Assembly: GCA_030429665.1 (NCBI GenBank)
Contig: JAUIEZ010000002.1
Coordinates: 31,120 to 95,119 of the forward strand
Length of the DNA: 64,000 nt
Direction: 5' to 3'
Source: Gammaproteobacteria bacterium
Lineage (GTDB): Bacteria; Pseudomonadota; Gammaproteobacteria; Arenicellales; CAJQKF01
Shown here in pieces: positions 28,242-37,224 of the stretch. A model generated the notes under the pieces. That model had not been told where the DNA came from. It saw nothing but the letters and a program-made list of their open reading frames with translations, and made no database searches. A program made the translations under genes and the position numbers. How positions within the stretch are numbered: position 1 is the first letter of the stretch; the number at the start of each line of letters is the position of its first letter.

Positions 28242-29015
28242 TCAACTGACGAGTATCGTCGCGCAGTCGACGCTGGCTAGGTGCAGCCGCATCGACGACG
28301 GCGAGAGCAGGGCGCTGCGGCGATTGACGACGAGCACCGTGCTCGCGCATTTCTCTAACTCGCGCGCCACGGCGGACGGACCGGGACGACCCGCCAGGGG
28401 AATCACCACCGGCTTCGCGGTGTCCGCCGACAAGAACGAGAGCGCCGTTTCCCGCGCCATCTCGGCAAGGTCGGGTCCACCGCAGGCCAGCACCTTCAAC
28501 GGGCGCGCCGGCGCGTCGGCGGCGAGTCCGGCGGCGACGCGGAGCGTTCGAACCGCTTCCTCGCCGTCGTCGAACAACACGGCGAGCACGGATTGCGGGC
28601 GTGTTCGCGCCGGGTTCGCGCGCACCGCGCCGACGCGCAACAGCGCCAGAACGTCGGCCTCCACCGCGCCCAGCAACTCTCGGCTCACCGATCCGCGCCA
28701 TACGCTAAACGGCACCTCGATGCCGCGCGCCCTGGAGAATTCCGCGAGTCCGCGCCGAGCACGACTGGCAAGCGCCTTGAGTTCCTGTTGCATGCGCCCG
28801 GCCTCGATCGGCTCGACTCGCATGCTGGACGGCTTGAACTCGCGAAGGAAGCCGAGCGCATCGAGGCGCAGCAAGTCGCTGTCCTCGACGAACATGCCTT
28901 CCAGGTCCGCGTTCATGCGTCGGGCAAGACGCAGCATGGCGTCCAGTTCGGAAACGTCGACCTGGCCCGTGTCCAGGGTCAGCACGATTCGCGTCCTTGA
29001 CGGGTCCGGGGTCAT
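28242..29015 (-). CDS. Universal-stress-like protein of unknown role
   Basis: 257 residues. The N-terminal I-V-L-T-L-D-T and a later V-L-A-V-L-F-D-D-G-E-E-A strand-helix pattern suggest two Rossmann-like USP halves, but the canonical G-x2-G-x9-G-S/T ATP motif is not clear, so this is a distant relative at best. The central segment has S-V-W-R-G-S-V-S-R-E-L-L-G-A-V-E-A-D-V-L-A-L-L, as USP-like proteins do near an address loop. Its ATG overlaps the stop of the Lon-like gene (ATGA), so it is the third, translationally coupled gene of the hsp20-lon-usp operon. Its production is likely tied to low oxygen through the FNR box upstream of hsp20. Confidence 0.65.
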   Translation of the reverse strand: MTPDPSRTRIVLTLDTGQVDVSELDAMLRLARRMNADLEGMFVEDSDLLRLDALGFLREFKPSSMRVEPIEAGRMQQELKALASRARRGLAEFSRARGIEVPFSVWRGSVSRELLGAVEADVLALLRVGAVRANPARTRPQSVLAVLFDDGEEAVRTLRVAAGLAADAPARPLKVLACGGPDLAEMARETALSFLSADTAKPVVIPLAGRPGPSAVARELEKCASTVLVVNRRSALLSPSSMRLHLASVDCATILVS

Positions 29016-31441
29016 GGACCGCCCGGCTCACCGTTCGTTTCGCGCGCTGCGAAATCGCGCCGGCGCGCGGAGAATTCGATCAGCCGTTGCTCCGCGCGGC
29101 CGTTGACGGAATCGCCCGGAAAGCACCCGTCGTCGCCGCGTTCGCCGGCTTCGATGCCGGTCAGAAGCGCAATGCCGTCATCCACGTGGTCGATGGCGTA
29201 CACGTGAAAGCGGCCGTCGGCTACCGCCGCGACGACGTCGGCGCGCAACATGAGGTGCTTGACGTTGGCGCGCGGTATCACAACGCCTTGATCACCGGTC
29301 AGCTCGCGCGCATGGCAGCAATCGAAGAAACCCTCGATCTTCTCGTTCACGCCACCGATGGCCTGGATGCCGCCATGCTGGTTGACCGAACCGGTCACCG
29401 CCAGCGACTGGCGCAAGGGCACGCCGGCAAGGTCGGAAAGCAGCGCGAAGAGTTCCGCGGCCGACGCGCTGTCGCCCTCGACGCCGCCGTACGATTGCTC
29501 GAACACCAGGCTGGCGGACAACGACAGCGGTCGATCGGTGGCAAACCTGGCCCCCAGGTAGCTCGACAGGATCATGACACCCTTGGAATGTATCGGTCCG
29601 CCGAGCTCGACCTCCCGTTCGATGTCGACCACCTGTCCGTCGCCCACGCGGGTTCGCGCGCTGATGCGCGACGGTCGGCCGAAACCGTACTCGCCCAGGC
29701 CGATCACCGACAGGCCGTTGACGCGACCGACGTATTCGCCGGTCGTATCGACGAGGATCGTGCCGCGCCGGATCTCTTCCTGCATGCGCTCGCGAATTCG
29801 TCCGGAGCGCTCGTCGCGCTTGTCGATCGCCTGCTCCACGTCCACCCGGGTGACGAGATCGACCCGACCGTTCTTTCGTGCCCAGTACGCCGACTCGCGC
29901 AGTACGTCGCCGATACGGCCGACCCGCATCGACAGCTTCTCGTTGTCACTGGACAACCGAACCCCGTGCTCGATAACCGCGCCAATGGCGCCGCGGTCAA
30001 ATGCGGGCAGCGCCTCGCGACGAACCAGGGTGGCGATCAGCCGCGCATATTCGCGTTCGCTCTGGGCGCCGCGCGCCAGGCGGTCGTCGAAGTCGACCTG
30101 GACCTTGAAGAGGTCCGCGAACTCCGGGTCGAGCTCGGACAACAGGTAGTAGATCACGGGTTCACCGAGAAGTATCACCTTCACCGATAGCGGTATGGAC
30201 TGCGGCTCGAGGGTGGCGGTGGACATCAGGCCGAGGCTTTCGCCAAGCGGTTCCAGGCGCAGTTCGTGCGATCGAAGCGTGCGCTTGAGCGCCTCCCACG
30301 CGAACGGTTCGCGCAGTAACTTCAGGGCATCGACCAACAGGTAACCGCCATTCGCCCGGTGCAGCGTCCCGGGCCGGATCATCGTGAAGTCCGTTACGAG
30401 CGCCCCCTGCAGGGCGCGGTGCTCGATGCGTCCCAGCAGGTTGTTGTAGGTCGGGTTGTCCTCGTAGATGACCGGCGCGCCGTGATTTGCCGATCCCGGT
30501 GTCAACACGTTCACGCGGTAGCGGTTCGTCCACGACAGGTCGTCCGGGTCGCGAAGCGCCCGAGGCCCGAAAAGCATGGCGTTTTGCTTCGCGTCGGGGA
30601 GAAAGAGTTGAAAGTTGCCGACGATGTCCTGCTCGACCTGCGAGAGGTACTCGCTCACCTCGGCGATATCCGCGAAGGACTCGCGCAACGGCTCGAGCAG
30701 TTGCGCCACGACCGCCGCCGACATCTCCCGGTTCAGCGAGTCGATTTTGGCCCGACTGTCCCGCTGCCATTGCGGCAGGTGTCTGAACACCTGCACGAGC
30801 TCTTCCTGCAGTTCCTTGATGTCCGCCTGAATCCTTTGCCTCTGTGCTTCGGGTAGCTTCTCGAATGCTTCGGGATCGATCGTCTCGCCGTTTTTCACCG
30901 GCACCATCGTGATGCCCGACGGTGTTCGGATCATGGCGATATCGCGCGACTCCGCCTTGTGCTGCAACTCGCGCAGCGCGCGCTGGTGGCGATCGTTGAG
31001 GTCCACCTCGATGGCCTCGGCGCGCGTGCGGTACTCGTCGCTTTCGAAGATCGCCGGCAGCGCCCGGGATAATTCCGCGATCAGGTCGTTCATGGACTCG
31101 GCCAGGCGAATGCCCCGACCGGCGGGCAGCTGCATCACGCGCGGCTTGCGGTGGTCGTCGAAGTTGTTGACGTAGCACCATTCCGGGGGCACCGCTTCAG
31201 CGGCCGCCCGCTCGCGAGCGAACGCGTGCGCCAACGTGAGCTTGCCCACACCGGGCGGCCCCAGGAGAAACAGGTTGTAACCGTCCGAGCGCATGCCGAT
31301 GCCGAAGTCCAACGCGTCCACGGCCCGTTGCTGGCCGATGAATCCGGGCAGATCCTCGAGGTCGTCGGTACTGGCGCAGCCCAGTGCCTCGATGTCACAC
31401 CCCGGACGCAGCATGCCGGGCGCGAGCCGTTCAGCGGGCAT
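29012..31441 (-). CDS. Lon-family ATP-dependent protease-like protein (LonB/YcbZ type)
   Basis: 809 residues from ATG 31441, chosen for its GGAGGA ribosome site. The N-terminus holds an AAA-type ATPase part with Walker A L-L-G-P-P-G-V-G-K-L-T near residue 63, split by a long inserted helical region. The C-terminal ~200 residues are a Lon protease domain: the nucleophile Ser is in G-V-E-G-D-S-A-S-A-A-E-L and the Lys partner in G-G-V-N-E-K-I-E-G, the Ser-Lys dyad. This matches the LonB/YcbZ group and lacks the LonA N-terminal domain. It probably degrades damaged proteins. It lies 80 bp after hsp20 and overlaps the USP-like gene, a proteostasis operon. Confidence 0.9.
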   Translation of the reverse strand: MPAERLAPGMLRPGCDIEALGCASTDDLEDLPGFIGQQRAVDALDFGIGMRSDGYNLFLLGPPGVGKLTLAHAFARERAAAEAVPPEWCYVNNFDDHRKPRVMQLPAGRGIRLAESMNDLIAELSRALPAIFESDEYRTRAEAIEVDLNDRHQRALRELQHKAESRDIAMIRTPSGITMVPVKNGETIDPEAFEKLPEAQRQRIQADIKELQEELVQVFRHLPQWQRDSRAKIDSLNREMSAAVVAQLLEPLRESFADIAEVSEYLSQVEQDIVGNFQLFLPDAKQNAMLFGPRALRDPDDLSWTNRYRVNVLTPGSANHGAPVIYEDNPTYNNLLGRIEHRALQGALVTDFTMIRPGTLHRANGGYLLVDALKLLREPFAWEALKRTLRSHELRLEPLGESLGLMSTATLEPQSIPLSVKVILLGEPVIYYLLSELDPEFADLFKVQVDFDDRLARGAQSEREYARLIATLVRREALPAFDRGAIGAVIEHGVRLSSDNEKLSMRVGRIGDVLRESAYWARKNGRVDLVTRVDVEQAIDKRDERSGRIRERMQEEIRRGTILVDTTGEYVGRVNGLSVIGLGEYGFGRPSRISARTRVGDGQVVDIEREVELGGPIHSKGVMILSSYLGARFATDRPLSLSASLVFEQSYGGVEGDSASAAELFALLSDLAGVPLRQSLAVTGSVNQHGGIQAIGGVNEKIEGFFDCCHARELTGDQGVVIPRANVKHLMLRADVVAAVADGRFHVYAIDHVDDGIALLTGIEAGERGDDGCFPGDSVNGRAEQRLIEFSARRRDFAARETNGEPGGP

Positions 31442-31521
31442 CGGCAGTTCCTCCGGCAAGCGCCCGGCACGGCACTGGCGATCGTCGCGCAAATACCGCG
31501 CCGGACGCGTGCATGCCGGCG

Positions 31522-31980
31522 TCAGGACACGCGGACTTTCTTGACCGGGCGCTGTTCGCCGGGCAGCCGCGGCAACGAGATCTCCAGCACGCCCTTGGCG
31601 AACTTCGCGCCGATGCGGTCGCGGTCGACGTCGTCCGGCAACCTGAAGGCGCGCCGGAACGCGCCGTAGCTGCGTTCCACCAGGTAGTAGTTGCGCTTTT
31701 TCTCCTCGTGCTCATTACGCTTCTCGCCGGCAATCACCAGCACGTTTCCCTCGACGGTGATGTCGACGTCCTTCTTGTCCATGCCGGGCAGCTCGAGAGA
31801 AATCTCGTAGCCGTCCGAGGACTCCGAGGCGTCCGCGTTGGGCGCCTGCCGCTCGCCGCGAAGCTTGCGAAACCCCTGCGCCAAGCGCTCGAAAACGTGT
31901 TCGACCTCGGTGCGAAGCCCTTCCAGCGCCGTCGACGCGCCGCCGCCGTCGATAGCGACCTTTCTCGATTTACCAGCCAT
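31522..31980 (-). CDS. Hsp20/alpha-crystallin small heat shock protein
   Basis: 152 residues. The alpha-crystallin domain spans about residues 48-145, with D-G-Y-E-I-S-L-E-L-P-G-M, D-V-D-I-T-V-E-G-N-V-L-V-I-A-G-E, F-R-R-A-F-R-L-P and the family end A-K-F-A-K-G-V-L-E-I-S-L-P. It binds unfolding proteins without ATP. It is the first gene of the hsp20-lon-usp set. The promoter in front carries a perfect FNR/ANR box at the position for activation, and no heat-shock sigma box was found, so oxygen limitation may be the main signal. Confidence 0.95.
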   Translation of the reverse strand: MAGKSRKVAIDGGGASTALEGLRTEVEHVFERLAQGFRKLRGERQAPNADASESSDGYEISLELPGMDKKDVDITVEGNVLVIAGEKRNEHEEKKRNYYLVERSYGAFRRAFRLPDDVDRDRIGAKFAKGVLEISLPRLPGEQRPVKKVRVS

Positions 31981-32011
31981 TTCGGTCTCCGATTACTTGG
32001 ATAATGAAGAG

Positions 32012-32053
32012 ATGATAGAAATTCCCGGCGCGCGCCATCTTGATCCGGATCAA
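32012..32053 (-). promoter_or_regulatory. FNR/ANR-type box and -10 for the hsp20 operon
   Basis: TTGATCCGGATCAA (32040-32053) is a perfect match to the FNR/ANR consensus TTGAT-N4-ATCAA. On the minus strand TATCAT (32017-32012) is a good -10. If transcription starts near 32005 the box centre (32046.5) sits at -41.5, the classic activating position. The start of hsp20 lies 25 bp further on. The box is 163 bp from the nrdJ start, so its role there is less certain. Confidence 0.78.
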
Positions 32054-32209
32054 CGACCGCCACGCCCGCGATGCGCATCTTCCTCGTCCCGCGCCGTCGC
32101 CGGTTCGCTATACTGTCCAGGCGGACGATCAATCAGCGCGGCGACGGTCGGCAAAGCCGCAGCTTCGTATCCTCCGCGCCGCATCGGGGTAATGACAGCG
32201 TGACATCCC

Positions 32210-34033
32210 ATGAGCGTCACCGGCCCAGCGATCCGCGATATTTCGCACTACATCTGGCATAGCCGCTACCGCTTCGACGACGGCGTGGCTTCCCGCGATC
32301 GCTCGATCGCCGACACCTGGCGTCGCGTGGCCGGGGCGCTGGCCGCCGTCGAACCCGCCGACACGGATACCTGGGCACGGCGCTTCCGGGACCTGCTCGA
32401 CGATTTCCGCTTCCTGCCGGGCGGCCGCATACTCGCCGGCTGCGGCACGGGACGTCGCGTCACGCTGTTCAACTGCTTCGTCATGGGTCATATCGAGGAT
32501 TCCCTGGACGGCATCTTCGACGCGTTGAAGGAAGGCGCTCTGACCATGCAGCAGGGCGGCGGTGTCGGTTACGATTTCTCGACCCTGCGCCCGGCCGGTT
32601 CGCGCACTCGCGGCGCCGGCCGCATCGCCTCGGGACCGGTATCCTTTCTTTCGATATGGGACGCCATGTGCGACACGCTGCTGTCCACGGGCAGTCGACG
32701 CGGCGCCATGATGGCCACGCTGCGCTGCGACCATCCGGACATCGAATCCTTTGTCGACGCCAAGCGCGAACCCGGTTCCCTCAGCCACTTCAACCTGTCG
32801 GTGCTTGCCACCGATGCATTCATGCGGGCAGTTCGCGCCGACGAGGCCTGGCCGCTGGTGTTCCCTGACGACGGACACGGCGTAAACGGACAAGGCGCGC
32901 GGCACGTCGAGCGGGCGTGGTCCGGAAGCGCGCAAACCGTACGCTGCCGCGTGCACCGTAGCGTACGTGCACGGGATCTGTGGGAGCACATCGTGCGCTC
33001 CAGCTACGAGCGCTCCGAACCCGGAGTACTGTTCATCGACCGCATCAACCGGCTGAACAACCTGTCGTATCGCGAGATCATCAGCGCCACCAATCCCTGC
33101 GGCGAGGTACCGCTGCCGCCCTACGGCGCATGTAATCTGGGTTCGTTGAACCTGGTTCGATTCGTGGTCGATCCGTTCGGCCCGAACCGCCACTTCGACA
33201 TGGACAGGTTCCGACAGGCCGCGGGCGTCGCCGTGCGCATGCTGGACAACGTGGTGGACGCGTCGTCGTTCCCGTTGCCCCAACAAGCGAAACAGGCTTC
33301 GGGTTCGCGGCGTATCGGGCTGGGCATCACCGGTCTCGCGGACTGTCTCACCATGCTCGGACTCGTGTACGGGGACGACGCGTCACTCCGCTTCGCCGGC
33401 GACGTCGTGCGCAATCTCTGCCATGAGGCGTATCGAAGCTCGATCGACCTGGCCCGCGAGAAGGGCGCGTTTCCGTTCTTCGAGCCGGCCTATCTCGACG
33501 GCGCATTCGTCCGGACGCTGCCGGACGACATCCGCGACGGCATCGCCAGGGACGGTATTCGCAATTCCCACCTGGTCGCCATTGCGCCCACCGGCACCAT
33601 CAGCCTGCTGGCCGACAACGTGTCGAGCGGCCTGGAGCCGATTTTCGACATCGAACAGCGACGCCGCGTCATCGACGCGACCGGCCGCGCCCGAACGTTC
33701 GAACTGCGCGACCACGCCTACCGGCTATGGCGCGAGAAGTTCGGCGAGCAGGCCGAACCGCCGCCAACGTTCGTCACCGCGCGCCATCTCGATCCGGAAC
33801 GGCACCTTCGCATGCAGGCGGCGCTTCAGCCTTACGTGGACAATGCCATCTCGAAGACCATCAACGTGCCGGCGCGGTTCGATTTCGAGCGCTATCGCTC
33901 GATCCATGACAGGGCCTTCGATCTCGGGCTCAAGGGCTGCACGACATTTCGCCCGCAGGGCGCCGGCGAAGCGGTTCTCTCGGCGGTCGACGGCGACGCC
34001 CACTGCTGCAGCATCGACCGCGAGGCCGACTGA
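32210..34033 (+). CDS. nrdJ: Adenosylcobalamin-dependent (class II) ribonucleotide reductase
   Basis: 607 residues. It reduces ribonucleotides to deoxyribonucleotides with a B12-derived radical and needs no oxygen. Active-site segments are N-C-F-V-M near residue 88, the central N-P-C-G-E-V-P-L-P-P-Y-G-A-C-N-L-G-S near 296-313 and A-P-T-G-T-I-S-L-L near 461. There is no iron-binding R2 partner gene and no glycyl-radical C-terminus, supporting class II. The protein is shorter than the ~700+ residue forms and ends with a C-C pair (C-C-S-I-D-R-E-A-D), probably the redox cysteines. It is divergent from the hsp20 operon across an FNR box, fitting use under low oxygen. Confidence 0.92.
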   Translation: MSVTGPAIRDISHYIWHSRYRFDDGVASRDRSIADTWRRVAGALAAVEPADTDTWARRFRDLLDDFRFLPGGRILAGCGTGRRVTLFNCFVMGHIEDSLDGIFDALKEGALTMQQGGGVGYDFSTLRPAGSRTRGAGRIASGPVSFLSIWDAMCDTLLSTGSRRGAMMATLRCDHPDIESFVDAKREPGSLSHFNLSVLATDAFMRAVRADEAWPLVFPDDGHGVNGQGARHVERAWSGSAQTVRCRVHRSVRARDLWEHIVRSSYERSEPGVLFIDRINRLNNLSYREIISATNPCGEVPLPPYGACNLGSLNLVRFVVDPFGPNRHFDMDRFRQAAGVAVRMLDNVVDASSFPLPQQAKQASGSRRIGLGITGLADCLTMLGLVYGDDASLRFAGDVVRNLCHEAYRSSIDLAREKGAFPFFEPAYLDGAFVRTLPDDIRDGIARDGIRNSHLVAIAPTGTISLLADNVSSGLEPIFDIEQRRRVIDATGRARTFELRDHAYRLWREKFGEQAEPPPTFVTARHLDPERHLRMQAALQPYVDNAISKTINVPARFDFERYRSIHDRAFDLGLKGCTTFRPQGAGEAVLSAVDGDAHCCSIDREAD

Positions 34034-34054
34034 ACCAACCGCCGCGCCGTCGGG

Positions 34055-34528
34055 CTACAACACCCGGCGCGCCTTCCAGTACTTGCGGGACCAGTAGGAC
34101 GAGGACAGCGACGACTCGGTGACGCCTCGGCTCTCCGAGGCGTGGATGAAGCGCCCGTTGTCGACGTACACGCCGACGTGACGCTTGAACCAACCGGTCT
34201 TGAAGAATACGAGATCGCCGCTTTTAAGCTTGCCGCGGCTCACGCGCCGGCCCACGTCCTCCTGGTCCTTGGTGCTGCGGGGCAAACTTACGCGGTAGAC
34301 GTCGCGGTACAGCGACTGGACGTAGGCCGAGCAGTCCACACCGTTCCTGCTGCTGCCGCCGATACGGTAGGGCGTGCCCTGCCATTGGCGGTAATGCGCC
34401 ATCAACTTGGCGACGATCGCATCCGGGGCGGGAGCGCGACCGGTGCTCGCGCAGCCCGCGGTCAACGCGGCCAGCACCAGCAGCGCCAGGCCGTAAAAGG
34501 CAATGCGAGTCGCGATAAGATCCTTCAT
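34055..34528 (-). CDS. NlpC/P60 cell-wall peptidase lipoprotein
   Basis: 157 residues. The N-terminal hydrophobic stretch ends L-T-A-G-C, so Cys26 is the likely lipidated residue. The NlpC/P60 catalytic set is complete: Cys66 in V-D-C-S-A-Y-V, His117 in R-H-V-G-V-Y-V and His129 in F-I-H-A-S. This is the Spr/MepS-like family that cuts meso-DAP peptide crosslinks during wall growth. It is convergent with nrdJ with only 21 bp between stops. Confidence 0.92.
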   Translation of the reverse strand: MKDLIATRIAFYGLALLVLAALTAGCASTGRAPAPDAIVAKLMAHYRQWQGTPYRIGGSSRNGVDCSAYVQSLYRDVYRVSLPRSTKDQEDVGRRVSRGKLKSGDLVFFKTGWFKRHVGVYVDNGRFIHASESRGVTESSLSSSYWSRKYWKARRVL

Positions 34529-34599
34529 GACGTGACATCGGCTAAACCAACCGTGGCATTGTGCCCGCGGCCCGCGCGCGCGTCAAAACGTCGCCGGAC

Positions 34600-35775
34600 T
34601 CAAGCGGCAAGCGCCCGCAGGCTCTCGGCCAGTCGCGCGATCCCGGTGTCGATGGTGTCGATGTCGGCGCAGGAGAAATTCAGCCGCAGCGTGTTTTCCT
34701 CCGGCGCGCCGGTGTAAAAGGGCAGGCCCGGCACGAAGGCGACGCCGTGCTCGATGGCACGATCGAACAATGCCATGGAAGACACGCCGTCAAGGGTCAA
34801 CCACAGGAACATGCCGCCCTGCGGTTCGGTATAGCGGCAATCGGCCGGGAAGTGGCGCGCCAGGGCGTCGAGCATGGCACGGCACTGCGCGCCGTATCGT
34901 TCGCGGATCAGTTCGATGTGGGCATCGAGGTCGTTGTCGGCAAGGTAGCGCAACACGATGCGCTGGGTGACCTCGCTGGTATGCAGGTCGGTGGCCTGCT
35001 TGGCCACCACCAGCTTGTCCATCAACTCGCCGCGGGCCACCAGCCAGCCGACACGCAGCGACGGCGCCACGATCTTGGAAAACGATCCAAGCATCACCGT
35101 GTGTTCGGGCGCGAGCGAGGCGAACGACGTCGCCGGCGCGCCCGAGAAGCGCAGTTCGTGGTACGGGTCGTCCTCGATCAGCCAGGTATTGGAGGCGCCG
35201 ATCACCTCGGCCACCTCGCGCCTGCAGGCCTCGTCGTAACTCACGCCCGAAGGATTCTGGAACGTCGGCACGGTGTAGAACAGGCGCGGCCGGCGGCTCT
35301 CGAGCACCGATTGCAGCGCGCCGGCGTCGGCGCCGTTCTCGGTCAACGGCACGCCGGCGAATTGCGGGCGGTAGATGGAGAACGCCTGGATCGCGCCGAG
35401 GTAGCCGGGTTGCTCGATGGCGACCGCATCGCCCTCGTTGAGCAACACCTTGCCGAGCAGGTCGAGCCCCTGCTGGGATCCGGTGGTAACGAGCACGTCG
35501 GCGGCATCGACGTCGACGCCGCGGCGGCGGTAACGCGCCGCGATCCACTCGCGCAGCGGCGCATAGCCTTCCAAGCTGCCGTACTGCAATGCCGACCCGG
35601 CGTCGTCTCCGAGCACGGCCGACGCCGCGGCGCGAACGGCCTCGGCCGGGAACAGCGCGCGGTTGGGCAGTCCGCCGGCGAATGAAATAACGTCGTCGCT
35701 GATGGCAACCTTGAGAATCTCGCGCAGGAAGGAACGCGGTACATCGTTGATGCGGTCGGCGAATGTTGGCTTCAT
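34600..35775 (-). CDS. PLP-dependent aminotransferase, class I/II (LysN-like)
   Basis: 391 residues from ATG 35775. It begins M-K-P-T-F-A-D-R-I and shows the fold-type I pattern: I-S-F-A-G-G-L-P near 30, Q-Y-G-S-L-E-G-Y near 64, T-F-Q-N-P-S-G near 171, E-D-D-P-Y near 201 and the PLP Lys234 in G-S-F-S-K-I-V-A-P-S-L-R-V-G-W. This layout is shared by 2-aminoadipate aminotransferase (LysN) and MocR-like catalytic domains; there is no N-terminal DNA-binding domain here. The amino donor is not predicted. It stands alone, divergent from a hydratase gene. Confidence 0.88.
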   Translation of the reverse strand: MKPTFADRINDVPRSFLREILKVAISDDVISFAGGLPNRALFPAEAVRAAASAVLGDDAGSALQYGSLEGYAPLREWIAARYRRRGVDVDAADVLVTTGSQQGLDLLGKVLLNEGDAVAIEQPGYLGAIQAFSIYRPQFAGVPLTENGADAGALQSVLESRRPRLFYTVPTFQNPSGVSYDEACRREVAEVIGASNTWLIEDDPYHELRFSGAPATSFASLAPEHTVMLGSFSKIVAPSLRVGWLVARGELMDKLVVAKQATDLHTSEVTQRIVLRYLADNDLDAHIELIRERYGAQCRAMLDALARHFPADCRYTEPQGGMFLWLTLDGVSSMALFDRAIEHGVAFVPGLPFYTGAPEENTLRLNFSCADIDTIDTGIARLAESLRALAA

Positions 35776-35951
35776 GTTGGCGGCGGCGTGGTTTCCGATG
35801 CAGGCAAGTATGTGGCGTCGCAAGACGGCGGAAAAGCGACAATTGTATTTCGTCACGTGGGCAAACTGTCATGGCCGCCGGGCGGCGCGATGGCGGTTGG
35901 CGGCACCGTGTGTCAAACTGCCGCGCCCGACATTCGCTGACGACCGTGGAG

Positions 35952-36752
35952 ATGAACGACGAGCAAATCGAACGAGCCGCGGCGGCGCTTGCCGCCGCCT
36001 GGCGCGACGATGCGCATTTCGGCGCCATGCCGGAAGGATGCGCGCCGGCGACGCTCGCCGACGGGTACGCCGTGCAGTCGCGCCTCGCCAAACTCGTGGG
36101 CACACCGCAATCCGGTTGGAAGATCGCCGCCACCAGCGCCGGCGGGCAGCGCCATATCGGCGTCGAGCATCCCTTGATCGGACGGCTGTTTGCCGACCGC
36201 GTCTACCCGGCGCCGGCGACGCTGATGATGCGCGACAACCGCATGCGAGTGGCGGAGGCGGAGTTCTGCTTCCGTTTCGGCCGCGACCTGCCGGCCGGCG
36301 TCACGGACCTCACCGCCGAGGCAGTCATGGAATACGTCGACGCGCTGTTCCCGGCCATCGAGGTGCCCGACTCGCGGTTTGTCGACTTCGTCTCCGTCGG
36401 CGCGCCCGCGCTGGTGGCCGACAATGCCTGCGCGCGCGAATTCGTGCTCGGCGAACCGGTCGCCGGCGACTGGCGCGACATCGCCTTCGACCGTTTTCCC
36501 GTCGTGGTCTACCTTGACGGCGAACGCGCCGTGGAGGGCGTCGGCGCGGACGTGCTCGGCGACCCGCGCGATGCGCTGGCGTGGATGGCGAACGAATGCG
36601 CCCGGCGCGACATGACGTTGAAATCCGGCCACCTCGTCACCACGGGTGTGTTGGGCCGCCCGCTCGCCATTGCCCCCGGCAACCGGGTGCGCGCGGACTT
36701 CGGCGTGCTCGGGGAGGTCGAGCTGTCGCTCTCCGGGGAACCCGGGGCATGA
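35952..36752 (+). CDS. 2-keto-4-pentenoate hydratase family (MhpD-like)
   Basis: 266 residues from ATG 35952; GTG 35946 is possible too. The MhpD/fumarylacetoacetase-like fold is seen in L-A-D-G-Y-A-V-Q near 33, G-W-K-I-A-A-T-S near 55, the acidic metal-site motif A-E-A-E-F-C-F-R-F near 100-108, I-E-V-P-D-S-R-F near 137 and T-G-V-L-G-R-P near 238. Family members hydrate 2-hydroxypenta-2,4-dienoate in aromatic meta-cleavage or decarboxylate 4-oxalocrotonate. No other aromatic catabolism genes are near, so the real substrate is open. The DUF1244 gene follows. Confidence 0.85.
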   Translation: MNDEQIERAAAALAAAWRDDAHFGAMPEGCAPATLADGYAVQSRLAKLVGTPQSGWKIAATSAGGQRHIGVEHPLIGRLFADRVYPAPATLMMRDNRMRVAEAEFCFRFGRDLPAGVTDLTAEAVMEYVDALFPAIEVPDSRFVDFVSVGAPALVADNACAREFVLGEPVAGDWRDIAFDRFPVVVYLDGERAVEGVGADVLGDPRDALAWMANECARRDMTLKSGHLVTTGVLGRPLAIAPGNRVRADFGVLGEVELSLSGEPGA

Positions 36753-36781
36753 GTCTTCCAAACTTTCGAGGAATGCGAGAC

Positions 36782-37096
36782 ATGAATGAACAGCAAAAAA
36801 CCGAAGTCGAAGCCGCGGTCTACCGTCGGCTGGTGCAGCACCTGCGCGAGCATCCCGAGGCGCAGAACATCGACCTCATGATCCTCGCCGACTTCTGCCG
36901 CAACTGCCTGTCGAAGTGGTACATGGCGGCGGCCGCGGAACGCGGCGTCGAGATCGACTACGACGCGGCACGCGAGGTCGTCTACGGCATGCCCTACAGC
37001 GAGTGGAAGGAAAATCACCAGCCCGAGGCCACCGCCGAACAGCTGGCGGCCTACGAGGCGCGCCAGGCCGCCAAGCGGGAGAGCGGCGCGCCGTAA
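36782..37096 (+). CDS. DUF1244 family protein
   Basis: 104 residues from ATG 36782, which has CGAGGAA eight bases upstream; an ATG at 36749 overlapping the previous stop is the alternative. The family core is unmistakable: E-A-A-V-Y-R-R-L-V-Q-H-L near the start, N-I-D-L-M-I-L-A-D-F-C-R-N-C-L-S-K-W-Y in the middle and V-Y-G-M-P-Y-S-E-W-K near 75. Structures exist for relatives, but no function is established; the two cysteines in C-R-N-C could bind metal. Confidence 0.88.
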   Translation: MNEQQKTEVEAAVYRRLVQHLREHPEAQNIDLMILADFCRNCLSKWYMAAAAERGVEIDYDAAREVVYGMPYSEWKENHQPEATAEQLAAYEARQAAKRESGAP

Positions 37097-37224
37097 CGCC
37101 CGTCGTCCGCCCCCGGCGGACGCACTTTCCTCGACCTGACGGGACGCGCGATTCAGACCGGGCCGGTGCGCCGGTATAATCCCCGGCTCCGCGCACTCGA
37201 CAATCTCCCGGGAAACGATCCATC

